Below are positions 43,116 through 54,628 of a stretch of 64,000 nt of DNA, piece by piece. The stretch spans positions 79,819 through 143,818 of the forward strand of contig MU119341.1 of assembly GCA_014904845.1 (NCBI GenBank), read 5' to 3'. Position 1 is the stretch's first letter. Each line of letters starts with the position of its first letter. A program made the translations under genes and the position numbers. The stretch is from Acephala macrosclerotiorum. Its lineage: Eukaryota > Ascomycota > Leotiomycetes > Helotiales > Mollisiaceae. The notes under the pieces were generated by a model. The model saw nothing but the letters and a program-made list of their open reading frames with translations, was not told where the DNA came from and searched no databases.

Positions 43116-44824
43116 TCACATCGATCCTCGTTGGCGGTAAAGTTCATCGATCTCGCTGGCATACTCCTCTACCGTGGCTCGCCTATTGACTGTTCCTTTC
43201 CCTGCTACCCGCTTGATCGGCTTCACTCTCTTTGCGAGCATGATCATCTCCTTTTCAACACTAATCATGCTAGACATATTGCTGTTGATCGATTCAACCA
43301 AGGCCAGATCCTTTCCTTCTCAGCCTCAGCCTCATCCTCTATCTCCTCGTCCATTTCTACGATTAAGAAAGGCACTTCTCGTCCATCACCGCCCATAAGA
43401 CACGCTTTCGCACTGGGATCCTTCATGAACAACCCTTCTACATGCGTAGCGTTGAATTTCGTCAAGCTGCTCAATTTAACAAAATCGTCCGTCCGTCCGT
43501 CCACAATATAGCCACAGCCCCTTCTTCCCAGGATCAGTATTCTCCCTCCACACATCTTTCGTCCGATAGACATCCAGGTTCGGGAAGACATGGAAGATGA
43601 TCTGTGTGCGTGCTTCTTCTGGATCCCTGTGACACACAATCACGGATTCGAAAAGGTCGTCTTGGAATGGCCAGAACTGAAACCCAGTGGAAGGGTCGAA
43701 GTTGTACCACATTCAATCCTCTTTTGCAGTTCCTCGGAGTCCATAAGATCCTACTTCCGTGCCCCCCATGATGGTTTGCAATTTTACATTAGGAAATGTT
43801 GTGAGGATGTCTCCAGTTTTGTGGTGTAATAGTGCACCACCCCAACTGATGGCCCTCATGTGTCGCATGTGCTCGAGGTACGTTAGATTTTCAGCAGGTC
43901 CTTTCAAGACAAATGGGACGTAGACTCCAGCATCAGCTTGGGTTTGGACATGCAGAGCGTCCATGTATGGTGCTGTCATGGGCATAGGCGAATCGGATGG
44001 AAGAAGAATGGGTATGACGCCAGACTCGATTGGCATGTTTACATGGAAGAAGATTCCTAGGATCCAGGATGGCGGGAGTGGGATGCCAGTTTTGAGTGAA
44101 GAGAACATTGTATGTAGAAAGCCAGTGTTGAGCAAACTCGTCGTGTAGGATGTGAACCTAACTGGTTTTGGAAGACCTTTCTCATATGAGGACTTGAGTT
44201 TCGTAGTTCGCGCCTGCTGCTGTGGACTACTCACCTGTCGCCCCGGAAGTGTGCATGATGAGTATTGGTCCATCTTTGATTTCATCCCATGTTCTAGTGT
44301 AGGGATAATGGTCCGCAGGCTCTTTAGCCGCAAAGTATTTGAACGGCGGCATTTTTAAGAATGCGAAGTCGTCGGCTTCGGGCCGAAGAGTATCCCACGT
44401 TGAGATCTCTTCTGATGCGTCTAAGATTCTGCACCTAGTATTCTCCAAAAGATTGAGTTGCGCTTGTTTGGTGTTTTGATCCAGAGGAAACAAGATCTGT
44501 TAAACCACATAAGCAATTGTTGTTTTTAAGGATCAGATGGTAGACCTGTCGTTGAGTCTTAAGGGCAGCGAAGTAGAGGAAAGCGTAACGAAGGTCGTTT
44601 CTACCAATGTAGGCCACGACGTCGAAGCTCGAAGCCTTCCCCAATTTTTGATCTGGCCACCACGACATCCTGTCCACTGCCTTTGCGAGCTGTGCGTAAG
44701 TGAAGGAGACATATCCATCGGCAAGTTTCATCGATCTTGGAGTGGTAGCATAAGGCCTATCTGGCGTGCCTCGAGCTCGTTCATCCACCCAGATAGCATA
44801 TGGTTTCCTTTCCTTGATAAACAT
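43116..44824 (-). pseudogene. NRPS-like adenylate-forming enzyme, broken by three lesions
   Basis: The frame starts MFIKERKPYAIWVDERARG. Two normal introns (near 44482-44528 and 44176-44234) join FAALKTQRQ to ILFPLDQ and HTSGATG to LPKPV, so the AMP-binding core motifs (HTSGATGLPKP, IMGGTEVGSYG, GLWLYCGRTD, GKGTVNRRAT) are all recognisable. Lesions: a TGA at 43713-43715, where relatives have Trp; a fourth copy of GGAC in a tetranucleotide run (43487-43502), shifting the frame just after GRTD; and a net one-base loss near 43300, shifting it again before the final domain. No carrier or reductase domain follows, whereas intact fungal NRPS-like enzymes continue with both; the reading ends near 43116. 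The product, if any, would be truncated after the A5 region. Confidence 0.85.
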
Positions 44825-45541
44825 CTTCCACAGTCATCAGCAGAACTGAATCGAGGTCAACAGAATCGTCCCAAGAAGTCTCTCAGCTGAGGACACGACT
44901 TTGTATGGAGGCATCAGCCCGTCGGGAGGTACCTCCAAAGCCTAAGAAGGAACTACACGAAGGCGCCAATAAGAGCGAGACGCATCTAGCCCATCTCCCG
45001 CCTGCCTTCATGACCTAGACGATTGTAGAAAATCGTTTCTCCGACTTCTCCGCATTCTCCAGATAGTGTCTGATTATTGCAAGGCTTGACAGTGTTCTAC
45101 ACGAAAGGAAGTTGCTGATTTGACAGATGGTCGCAAGGGTCCTGCTCTGGTGACATCGACCGGCACTAAGATCTTACTGGCACGTTAAACCAGAGTCGTT
45201 TGGGTAAGCAGCGCGGTATCACTTCAAAAACACCTGTGAGCTGGGAATTCAGAGGCTCTCTTACCACTAGATTCCCCGGCAGCTCTCGACACGCGCATTG
45301 AACAAAGAGAAGCGAGGAACAAAATAAAAAGCATGGACTCTTCCACTTCAGCCAGGTCGAGTCAAGTCACAAGTATGTAGAACGAGAAGATAATGGGTAT
45401 TTCGATTTCTTTTGTTCTGATGTCTTCAAGGACATGTGCGTTCTGTTCTTTCTGAGGTATATCCTTCCCAATGCTATGTACCGTCCCAATGCTGATCCCC
45501 AACGCCATCGCTATGAAAACTCAAATCAATGCAAGAGGTGT
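44825..45541. other. Intergenic
   Basis: It is the upstream region of the broken adenylating enzyme and the 3' end of the PLC-like gene. Nothing coding is recognised. Confidence 0.5.
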
Positions 45542-46738
45542 CTACAGCCAAACAAAGTTGCCGATGGCAACAACGCCCATAGCTACGGCGACAATGTTAC
45601 ACAATCCCTTTGCATCCCTCCTCATACCAGCACTCGAGCTAGCCGACAACTCAGCAGTGCTCACAGTTGTTCGTCCAGTTGCCGTGATACCGTTGAGGTT
45701 ATCCGCAGTCTCGATACTAGGGCCGACATTCCAGAAGTCCACCAACATGAATGTAGGCTTGAGACCCCACTCGCTCTCACACTGTGCTCCTTGAGTTCCC
45801 AATGTTCCAGTGGTGTTGGTGCTCGCAGAATTTGTGGTCTGGATGTCGGTGACATCAGGGATGGAAATGCCGAACGCTTCAGCAGTGTCCGCGAAGTGGT
45901 TGATAAGACCCATGTAGCCAGAAGAGACAGCAACCGAGGCGGATGAGATTGTGCTTGGGCGGTTGAGTGTGCAGTTGAAACCCGAGAGGGAAGTGACACC
46001 ATATGCGGTCTCGAACATGTATGTGAACTCGGGAAGGAGGTAGGAGTATGTGCTGTCGTAGGTGATGCTTGCAATGAAGGTCACCAATCGGGTGTTTGCG
46101 GTGATCAGCGTCTGCAATGTTGGCCAAGTTGAGATTGGTCCACTGGTGGTTGTAGGAGTGTAGCCGTAAGTCGAGATGCCGGAAGCCTCGAAGACAGAGC
46201 CAAATGTCGAGGCATCTTCATCATCCGAGTTCACCAACAGGATGGTGACAACCTCGTTGGTATTTGCATCCATCCAAGTCTTGATCTCCGACAACCATGC
46301 CTCCAATGACCCAGCGTCCAACAGTGTGCATGTCGTGTGGCAGAGTTCGAGTGTGCCACTCGAGTTGTGGACTTGGGCTTGTAATAATCGGAGTCCCGCT
46401 GAAAGTGCTAGGGTGGCGTTGTAGTATTGGTTTCCTGACGTCGAGTAAGAGGTGCTGCTATCTCTCAAGAAGGCTGCGTCGTGTGCTCCCATGTGTGTGA
46501 TGTTGTTGTAGTTTCGATTGCAAAGGTCTGGGGAGTTGTTGCATGCAACTGTGCTGGTGGGTTCTGCGGCTTGGGATACTGAGGCTACTACTGTCGAACC
46601 GGATGTTGAAGATGCCGCTGTCGACGAAGACACAGCTACTGATGACTGTGATCCGCCAAATCCTCCCTGTGGTATAGCCTGTACAAGTCCGGTAAGTGAT
46701 AGGAGTGCTGCTGAAGCAGCGAAGAATGAAGGAAGCAT
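45542..46738 (-). CDS. Secreted PLC-like phosphodiesterase, probably GPI-anchored
   Basis: One exon encodes 398 residues. It begins with a signal peptide (MLPSFFAASAALLSLTGLVQA), then a Ser/Thr/Val-rich linker. The catalytic-like TIM barrel starts at PDLCNRNYNNITHMGAHDAAF, where the His matches the first active-site His of PI-PLC X-type folds. Later blocks are LSAGLRLLQAQVHNSSGTLELCHTTC, EVVTILLVNSDDE and FMLVDFWNVG. The C-terminus (SASSSAGMRRDAKGLCNIVAVAMGVVAIGNFVWL) is a classic GPI-attachment signal: small residues, then a hydrophobic tail. Many N-glycosylation sequons are present. These fungal proteins lack known substrates; involvement in wall or lipid turnover is inferred. Confidence 0.88.
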   Translation of the reverse strand: MLPSFFAASAALLSLTGLVQAIPQGGFGGSQSSVAVSSSTAASSTSGSTVVASVSQAAEPTSTVACNNSPDLCNRNYNNITHMGAHDAAFLRDSSTSYSTSGNQYYNATLALSAGLRLLQAQVHNSSGTLELCHTTCTLLDAGSLEAWLSEIKTWMDANTNEVVTILLVNSDDEDASTFGSVFEASGISTYGYTPTTTSGPISTWPTLQTLITANTRLVTFIASITYDSTYSYLLPEFTYMFETAYGVTSLSGFNCTLNRPSTISSASVAVSSGYMGLINHFADTAEAFGISIPDVTDIQTTNSASTNTTGTLGTQGAQCESEWGLKPTFMLVDFWNVGPSIETADNLNGITATGRTTVSTAELSASSSAGMRRDAKGLCNIVAVAMGVVAIGNFVWL

Positions 46739-48414
46739 GCTGAAGATATTTTTGGAGAAGGGGCAAATGGAGGAAATCTTGAACGATTATATTCGAGGAA
46801 ATGAAACAAGCAGACAAAGGAGACAGCAAGGCAGAATAATATAGAATGAAGATAGAAAAGAAAAACAGAAGGCTACGAAAAGCTGCGCCTCGTTGAGCTC
46901 GCTCCAAAAGATTTACGTCGTCAGCAACACGCACCGTCTCCGAAAAGTGGACCTGAGGCCGGCAGTGATGGTTTGATTCTGGTTAGAAGCGCCAATCAAT
47001 GGAGCCGTTGACACGCTGAAACGGTCTCGAAGGCTTTTTAGGCTTACTGTTGGTGACATGCTGGGAGTTCCATGTTGGAGATCGCAAAAGGTGGTGTTTG
47101 GAAGGTGAAAGCTGGTGTTGAGTGGCTAGAGAGGTCAGCCCAAAAGGGGTTGGTTCGTGGCTGAAAATCTCCGGCCATCTATTTTTGGAAGAACACGATT
47201 TGTTTCTGAGATTTCTTCTCCATAAGATGACGACGACCAGTCAGCCATCTTCAACATAAGCCTCCAAAGGCTTGCATCTTTGGAATAAATGTCGACTTGG
47301 CGCCGAGATTTGCAGCTGGTGATGCGAGCCTTCGGAGACCGATGGGAGAGGTAACTTCGAGCCTTATCAGGTGATTCCGATGAGGAACATTATGCTTGGG
47401 ACTGTCTAATGGACGTACACACATCTTCATGAAATCTGTCCCTTCCCGATATTTTCAACAGCGAAGTTTGGCCCTTTCGGTTGGAATCTCGGTCCCAAAT
47501 ATCTATGTATGAAGCCTTGAGAGAACGACATGACAGCCTGGTTCTCTATTTCAAGATTAACACTATTCGGGAGCCTTGGGCTGGTAAACTTTACATAGAA
47601 AAAATATCGCATAAATTCGGTGTCGTGTTCGTAAATAGTCAAGTCTTTAGTTCCTGGTAGGTGTTGGCTTCTGTTCGAATTCTCCTTGTCGGGGACGAGC
47701 CGGAGTCTTAACATAATATTGCTCTGCAAGTTGCAAGTCAACGATATTAATCCGAATCCCAAGAAAGGAGCTGGAGCGACTGCATCCAATCCGGATCTTG
47801 CTCAGAGAAAAATGAATCAAGGAGAGCCTCCCCGCATCCTGGTTCTTATGACGCAGGAAACGCGGGGCTAGGAATCCTTGGTGGTACAAAGAGCATCATT
47901 AAGCTAAAAGTCGCTCCAACTTCTCTCAACATAGTAAAATGGCGAAGAAAATGCTTTAAGATTCCCTCTTCAAGATTAGTTGGCTTTCCCTTCCCTTGTT
48001 CTGTGTTTGTTCCCTCGCTTGGTCGATTTTCTGCGCTCTATTGTTCGTGATGCCAACTCAACTGTTGCATGGAAATAACCCCACATCTTACCCGCGAACT
48101 TGATTTTCCCCCTGAAAATACCTGTTTCTCAAGCGAGCACAAGGTTCAACCTCACACAAGAGTGCCGTCATCATACAGATGGGATCTATTCAAGTGCGTA
48201 GTTTCCCTCCTAAGCTCCTATTCTTTCTTCGTTGCCTCATTTCACTTAGTTGCCATCATTCTCAAAATCATTGTCGGCCATCGATACCTCGCTTCAGCCT
48301 ATCCTTCATCTACTCTCCTTCATCTACCAACGTGTATGTATTCTTCCCTCTAGCTCTTTTTGCTAGGTCTCTTGCTGAACTGTCTCCTGACAGAAATCTT
48401 CCACAAGTGTTCCA
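46739..48414. other. Intergenic, 1.7 kb
   Basis: It contains the PLC-like gene promoter and the leader of the next plus-strand gene, which may have 5' introns (GTATGT at 48334 to ACAG at 48394). A 120-codon minus-strand frame at 47427-47789 lacks motifs and is not called. Confidence 0.5.
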
Positions 48415-48714
48415 ATGGCCGAGAAGACCGCCCAGTACGATACTACGCTGGACGAAATCCCCGAAGATGCCGTTGCCCAGAACCAACAGCTTCAACAATT
48501 GAAGCAACAAGAAGCACAGATTCAATCGAAGCCCCACTATCGAACCTACGACAATGGCAGATCATATCCCATCCGCGAGTCAAGAATCAAGGAGAGGCCA
48601 GCGGCGAAGGGTGCGAGGGAAGGAAGCATAAGCATCAAGATTGAGTTGGATCTGGAGGTTGAGGTTGATCTGTATGCTAGGGTCAAGGGTGATGTTACTA
48701 TTGGGTTGATGTGA
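48415..48714 (+). CDS. Small hypothetical protein (99 residues)
   Basis: A single exon starts with MAEKTAQYDTTLDEIPEDA. It has a Gln-rich helix (NQQLQQLKQQEAQIQ), a basic middle (RESRIKERPAAKGAREG) and ends in an amphipathic strand-like tail, ISIKIELDLEVEVDLYARVKGDVTIGLM. The alternating hydrophobic/acidic tail and codon structure look selected, and the preceding splice-like signals support transcription. No named domain. It resembles small conserved fungal proteins of unknown role, but I cannot name the family. Confidence 0.65.
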   Translation: MAEKTAQYDTTLDEIPEDAVAQNQQLQQLKQQEAQIQSKPHYRTYDNGRSYPIRESRIKERPAAKGAREGSISIKIELDLEVEVDLYARVKGDVTIGLM

Positions 48715-49397
48715 GAGAAATCGAGAGGAGAATTGGCGGGGCAAATTGTGCTGTGCAGGAGGGGCTCAGGGGAAACAAGTACGATGAAGACTGTGTGTCC
48801 GGAGTTTAAACTTTCGGGCATCTTACTGGCGTTAGAAAATGGGCGAAAGAATGCGGGTGTATGAATAGGAGTTTCAATGTCATTTCTGATCTTCGTTATT
48901 GGGATCGCGTTGTGCACGTTGTCATGTCCTTCGTGGTCTCAAGTGACGCCAGGCATAATCTTGTTTGCTCGTCCATTTTGGGCTTGGATGCTCTGGAGAT
49001 AGATAAAGCACGCTGCAATGTGGAATTGAATCCTTGTACTCAGGATGGACACTGGATTTCAGCAATGCGAATGAAGCTGTAGTCGCGCACCTCACTGCCA
49101 CCTGGATCGGCACACAATGACTCTGGACTTCGAGATACCTCGTTGGTAGGAGGAGCTGCGCACCGGTTTTTCTCTTTATCATTCAAAACATACAAGTTTG
49201 AGTGCCAGTATACATAAAACAAACATTATGTACAGTTGATAGCTAGATACCCTTCATGGAACGTCTATCCCAATATGTACCAGAACCCCAATTGCTTTCG
49301 TCGCAAATCATGCAGTATGAATATCATTCACGCTCCAAATCATTGAATTCAGCACCGCCTTCCCCAAAGTCCCACCATGAAAATAGTACAATCTCAT
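48715..49397. other. Intergenic
   Basis: Nothing coding is recognised; 3' region of the small gene and downstream of the lectin relic. Confidence 0.45.
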
Positions 49398-50744
49398 CTA
49401 GTCACTCCATCCTAAGCCTGCAATCCCCCCTAGTCCCATGCTGTCACTTGTCAACCAGTGAGAGGATTGATCAGGCGAACCAGTGTTCGTTGACCAAGTC
49501 ATGTTCGTTTCCATTCGGAGCTCCCATATCAAGGCATCAGTACCGATGTAGTACGCCCGGAGTCTGTTGGGGTCAGATTGTGCAGCAGATGCGACAGAGG
49601 GGATGGAGGAGTTCCATGATGTGAGAGAGCCGCTGGTTACGGGTTTCGTTGCAAGATGTTGGCTAAGTCTCGGAAAAGATGGATTGCCGGGGAATTTACA
49701 TGCAGACCAAGAGGAGTTGTAGTAGAGTGTGTACAGCCCATCAACCGTTGTGCCGGCATAAAAGAGATTGGTGTGTAGAATCGTGGATAGTCTACCATGC
49801 TGGCAGCAAGTGGTGAGCGAATCACAGCCTGAGCACTTATCTTGGAGCCAGACTTCCATCCTAATCCTCTATTCACCAGTTTCACTACATAGCCTTAGTG
49901 TTCTGATAGTATACACGGTATTCATAGCTATCAAGGTATACAGCAGCGAGCTGGGTAGAGGGGGATATAGTCTTGTTCTAGGCGGTGACGGTGGTATCAT
50001 TTACTGTCAAGGCCGTGGATGTCAGACTGCTGCTGAAGGTGGCTTCGGTGGTGCTGTTAAATGCATCGAGGTAGTAGACAGAAAGCTGTTGTCATTGTCA
50101 GGGCGGCTCTTCAAAAATCGACTTTACTGGTGAAACTTACTAGCGCTCCAACTGGGTCAGTTACAGATACAGCAACGAGCGGGGTTCTAGTTTTTGGTGC
50201 CGTAGTAAGATCCACGTTCTTGGGGGTAGAGAAATCGCCGTTGGGCGGATGGATGGTGTACATGATGTCTGATTCCTTCTAGTAGTACACTGACAGGTAA
50301 GTCCCGTCGTCCTCGAAGTTGCTTGCTGTAATTGCTCCTAACTCTGTATTTGACGTTGCTGACGCCGTGGCTATCGCAACTGTGCCTGTTGCAGAGGTTC
50401 CAGCACCAGAAGATGTCGAGGTAGAGGATGAGGTTGCGCTCTTGGAGCTCTTCTGTGATTCACTCGTACCACCAACAGCTCCTCCAACCCTGCGGCAACA
50501 AGAAAAATGGCCACCGCCACCACAATGATCATTGTCTTCTCGTTTTGTGAAATGGGAGCATGTTGAGGAATCCTAGGTGCGCTGACGGCTTCCTTGAAGT
50601 TACTTTTATCGCAAACGAAATTTTGAGGCTGGGGAGGATCGAGGTGGGATACGTGAGTAGGATTCAACTCTTCGTAATTCTGGGTTTGTCAGCCACCGTG
50701 TCATATGCGTGAATCAAAATCTGACTTACAAAATTCGCCATCAT
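49398..50744 (-). pseudogene. Fucose-lectin-like membrane protein, degraded
   Basis: A start at 50744 (MMANF) and an intron (50680-50729) lead to a cytosolic head (NYEELNPTHVSHLDPPQPQNF) and a single helix, TMIIVVAVAIFLVAAG, typical of type II fungal lectin-like proteins. One base is missing right after the helix, so the Gly/Ser-rich stem reads in another frame. That frame then meets TAG at 50279-50281 and, after an intron (about 50084-50141), another TAG at 49978-49980, both where Gln is expected. A further one-base shift occurs near 49890, before VNRGLGWKSGSKISAQAV. Propeller-like blocks (YYQNTK, RAYYIGTDALIWEL, GGIAGLGWSD) recall the AAL-type fucose lectin (PF07938). Both stops are C-to-T changes. 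No functional protein is likely. Confidence 0.72.
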
Positions 50745-51881
50745 GCGGCCCAGTTATCGTCGTCTGGAGGTAAACAGGAGGGAGGGATCTGATGTGGGAT
50801 CGCGACATATTTGGAGAGCGTGACTTGTGGGCTCATGCAAGAATTAGGAGGCTCATAGAAGTTGAATATATGCCCCTCTTGTTTCCCAAGCCTCATCGCG
50901 AACCAGATACGGCCTTAGTGTCTACTATCTGATGTTATAGAAAGATTTTGGCCTATAATTCCGTAACCTTTGGACCCCATATCTAGGTTTACTAGCTTGA
51001 AAGGTTATCTATGGACGTTGAAGGATCTCAGAACGAAATTGACTTTGGAAGCAAACAAATTGAGAGGATTGAAGTGTGCGGCTGAGGATCCATAGTCGGG
51101 AGCTCGTCCACTTCGAGAAGCCTGACCGGAAGCACAAGATGCTAACTGATGATGACGATGAACTGATTGAAGTCGTGGCTAACTTCTTGAGGCGCACTCG
51201 CCCTCGATGTGCCTACTAACGATAAAAAGATGCTCAAGATGGACCGACGAAGTGGACGACAAGAATCAAGGTGACAGAGGAGACCGAAGAAGATGTTCTG
51301 TGCCGTATAGGATACCGAGACAGGAGGTGAGGCTCTGTTGGCTGTCGGATGAGGAAACCCGCGAGATTTCCACAGCGGGAACAGGCGAACGGACCCCTGG
51401 AACATCAAACCTTTTCCATTTCCAACAACTCTCGTGAATTTCGATGACACTTCTGTAATCTTACACAATCGCATTGCATCGAATCGAATCGAATCGAGCG
51501 AAACATGATGAGAGGATCTCGCCGAGATCGTGATAAAGTTACCAGTCGGCGTCTGGGTTCTCCCTGCTGTGTCACTGTCACACCTCTCACATGCTTCCTT
51601 TTCGCGCTTTCATCCACTTCCTTGCATCGTGAAGCGCCTCCATTCCGCATTCAGCTGCTTTTGGTATTCCGCGAAATTTGCCCAATCTTCTCGGCAGAAT
51701 GAAAGTCCGGCTTCATGATCACAAGCTGCCTCGCACTTAGAGAAGTATATCTTCACGATAAGTACAGTACATAGGCAGTACCTCATTCACCGTCTTTTAG
51801 CTTTCCATCCTCTCCTTCCTAGATCGAATCTCGCAAGCTCGAGCACGTCTTCAAGCAGCATCCGAGCAAGGCTCTCTAGAG
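50745..51881. other. Intergenic
   Basis: No gene is recognised. A short ATCGA(ATCGA)n run lies at about 51478-51497. Confidence 0.5.
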
Positions 51882-52517
51882 ATGTCTCCACTCCCAGCTG
51901 AGCCCTTCACTCTCCACGGCGGCTGCGACTGCACAGCCATTCGATACACCATTTCAGTCCCCGCACTCGCCGCACGTCCCGTCCAATCTGGAAAAGACAG
52001 CAAAGGCGAGGATGTCCGTCCCCCCAAGATCTTCTTCGACCACTGTAACAAATGTCGACGTGTCAGCGGTGCAATCGTTCAAGCATGGCTCAGCTGCCCT
52101 CAAGAATGGCTCGAATGGTCAGTCGGCTCAACAGGACCTTTACCATCTGAAGAGAAAGTCCGAACCTGGGCTACGACTTCAACAAAGGATGTTGTGAAGA
52201 GTGTTCCTGGTGCTTCACCTGTTGCGAACTATGGTTCTAGCCCTGGAGTCACGAGAACTTTCTGTGGACGGTGCGGAACGAATCTGGCGTATGTCTATGC
52301 TGGGAGAGAGGAGACGAACGCTACTCCGATGATCGACATCGTTCTGGGAAGTTTGGACACGGAGAGCTTGGAGATGGAGGGGATGAGACCCGATCGACAC
52401 TTCTACTGGGAAAGCGGAGTTACGTGGGTCAAGGAACTCGTTGCTGAAGGCGATAAATCTCTGGTTGGAGAGAAGCTTCCAAGACATCCGGATGGGAGTA
52501 GGTTGGAGACATGCTAA
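51882..52517 (+). CDS. GFA / CENP-V domain protein
   Basis: A single exon of 211 residues starts MSPLPAEPFTLHGGCDCTAIRY. The zinc-binding cysteines of the GFA fold (PF04828) are all present: Cys15 and Cys17 (GGCDCTAIRY), Cys55 and Cys58 (DHCNKCRRVSG), and Cys128 and Cys131 (TFCGRCGTNLAY). An insert, KDSKGEDVRPPK, lengthens the first loop, as in many ascomycete paralogues. The family is named after glutathione-dependent formaldehyde-activating enzyme, but most fungal members have unknown substrates; a glutathione adduct is plausible. No targeting signal; likely cytosolic. Confidence 0.92.
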   Translation: MSPLPAEPFTLHGGCDCTAIRYTISVPALAARPVQSGKDSKGEDVRPPKIFFDHCNKCRRVSGAIVQAWLSCPQEWLEWSVGSTGPLPSEEKVRTWATTSTKDVVKSVPGASPVANYGSSPGVTRTFCGRCGTNLAYVYAGREETNATPMIDIVLGSLDTESLEMEGMRPDRHFYWESGVTWVKELVAEGDKSLVGEKLPRHPDGSRLETC

Positions 52518-52882
52518 GGTTCCGATGAGGTCTGATATTGTAAGGGATCGAAAAAAGGATTGGCGTGAGGATACTGGGACAGGAAATTGTAGAACTGGTA
52601 CAGGAATTAGCAAAGCAAGAAGAATGAGTTATAGGATGCAATCCTTTCCTTGAATGATAGGCAAGATTGATCTCGAAATCAGAGTCAAGAACGAACAAAC
52701 ACGTGACAACTAAATCTGTTGTCAATCTCGAGAGCAGTTCATGTCTTCTTCCCGTATCTTGCTCTCTAGAACATCGCACAGACACCACGAATTCCCATAT
52801 CAAGACACCAACACCCTAAAACTCCCAGCTTAGAGAACATTGCCAGACCCACGAAAGATATCTACCTCGCATCAACCCCACC
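52518..52882. other. Intergenic, 365 bp
   Basis: It lies between the GFA-domain gene and the thiamine-binding-type gene. Nothing else is seen. Confidence 0.5.
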
Positions 52883-53646
52883 ATGGCAGAAAAGATCGAT
52901 TATGCAAACTTACCAACGCCACCAGCATGCGTAGCAGACTTCTGCTTGATCCCGGTAAGTAAAATCCGTCCGGTAACGCCTCGTAGCAAGCTAATCATTG
53001 CTAGATCGGCACTCCCACGGCATCCGTCTCCAACGAAGTTGCAGCCGTTCAGAGATTGATGAAGGCGAGTGGCCTGAGCTATTCGATGCACAGCGCTGGA
53101 ACGACTGTTGGTAAGCTCATGCTTTTGTCTTCACTCTGAAATACCCTCTAGCTCTACAGGATATGGTTTCAGCATTATTAAAGCTCTGCGGAAAGTGTCC
53201 AGGCTGAAGTGGGTGTGGACACCGCTAAGAGTCACGTGTTTCATAATCAAAAAGCGGTTCAAGTCCTTTTGTTACCCTGAAGCAGAGCTTGATGAGCCTT
53301 TTGATTTGCAGGATTAATAGAGAGAGTATGGGAGGTACGATATTGACTAACGTCTCCTTAATAGAAGGTTCATGGGACGAAGTAATGCGCCTCATCGGTC
53401 AAGCGCACACTCTCGTCCATCAAAACGGCGTCTTGAGAGTACAAACAGATATCCGAGCAGGAACAAGGTATCCATCTTTCCTTCCAACCTCATCCCGATT
53501 CCATTTCCTTCGCCCCCCTACCGCTATTCGAGTATCAGTCCCGAATCTCGAATCTAACATTCTCCAACAGGATAGACAAGAAGCAGCACTTCTCCGAAAA
53601 GGTATCAAAAGTCGAGAGCATCCTGGCAGCAGACAAGAAGGTGTAA
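52883..53646 (+). CDS. ECM15: MTH1187/YkoF-type thiamine-binding protein, ECM15-like
   Basis: Four exons (52883-52954, 53005-53110, 53365-53467, 53571-53646) give 118 residues, near the family's usual 100-120. Splicing joins ADFCLIP to IGTPTASVSNEVAAVQ, then GLSYSMHSAGTTVEGSWDEV, then VQTDIRAGTRIDKKQHF, the standard order of PF01910 (former DUF77). The second intron is 254 nt, unusually long for this window. Yeast Ecm15 is a tetrameric protein of this family thought to bind thiamine or a similar metabolite; the role in the cell is not settled. Likely cytosolic. Confidence 0.93.
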
Positions 53647-54628
53647 AAGAGATCCTGCTCGATCAGAACTTCAGACTAAACAAGCCTTCAAATCAGATGC
53701 ATCGTATTCTATATCCCATCTCCCTCATCCCATTGAAAAAGAAGTTTGTATCAAGTGATGGTTCTGAATTTTGCTTGGCTTCTTGTCTCCAACCCTAGAA
53801 GCAATCGTTATTTACTAGCTCCATCCGCAATAGTGAAGCTTTTAGGGACTTGTTCATAAAGGCTCCGGTCTAAAAAGAAATTGACAACATACCTGATTAC
53901 TGTTCTCCCATCTTCTCGTATCCGCACTTTGGGGCTGCTGCTCTGGATTTTGCCCTCGAGCCTCCCGTCGCCGTCTTGCTTACCATCGGTCACTCTCCGA
54001 TCGTCCTTTGCCTCAACAGGGAGTAATTTCACGACTCTGGTGTTGACTGCTTGCCCTCTGACTGGATTGTCAGCCCCTATTGGTCCGTTGTTATTACGGC
54101 CAATGCACCAGGTGATGAGGACCCCGCACATCTTGGAGAATGTCTGTCTTGGCTGCACTTAGAATTGTGGTGAAACGGGAACTTCTCCGGAAGTTCGTGA
54201 AAGACTGATGGAATTTGAATATGTGATGCTGCTCGTGGTGGGTGCATAGCCGAGTGATGCACCGCCTCCTTCACCAACGCCCAGAACGGGAAGACAAATG
54301 CTTTACAGACGGGAAAGGAAGGTCTTTGATAGCAGATAAGAGAAAGCTCCGCGTCAGTGATAAATGCTCGCGCAAGGTATGATGTTGGGAGGCAAACTGG
54401 GACTAAAAGACAAGACCGGAGGAACTTTGCTCGAGATGATAATGCAAGACCTGCAACGGGTCCTGTGTCACTCGGCGCGCGGGTGGAGCACAAAGCGGTG
54501 TAATTGAGTTGCCTGTCTTATACTCTCCATTTCGCTAATGCTGACTACCGGTATTCGAACACGATATTTTGCCTCCGTTGTACTTCTTCAGTAGCGAGCT
54601 AGCGCTCACCTCTTTCCAGAACCACAAC
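53647..54628. other. Intergenic
   Basis: Between two convergent genes. Minus-strand open frames at 53808-54158 and 54077-54493 have no motifs or splice support. Confidence 0.45.

Noticed and set aside
47427..47789. 120-codon minus-strand frame
   Set aside because: No ATG-supported conserved start, no motif, no splice pattern; not distinguishable from chance.
53808..54493. Minus-strand frames between the thiamine-binding gene and coronin
   Set aside because: No recognisable domain and no consistent intron structure.
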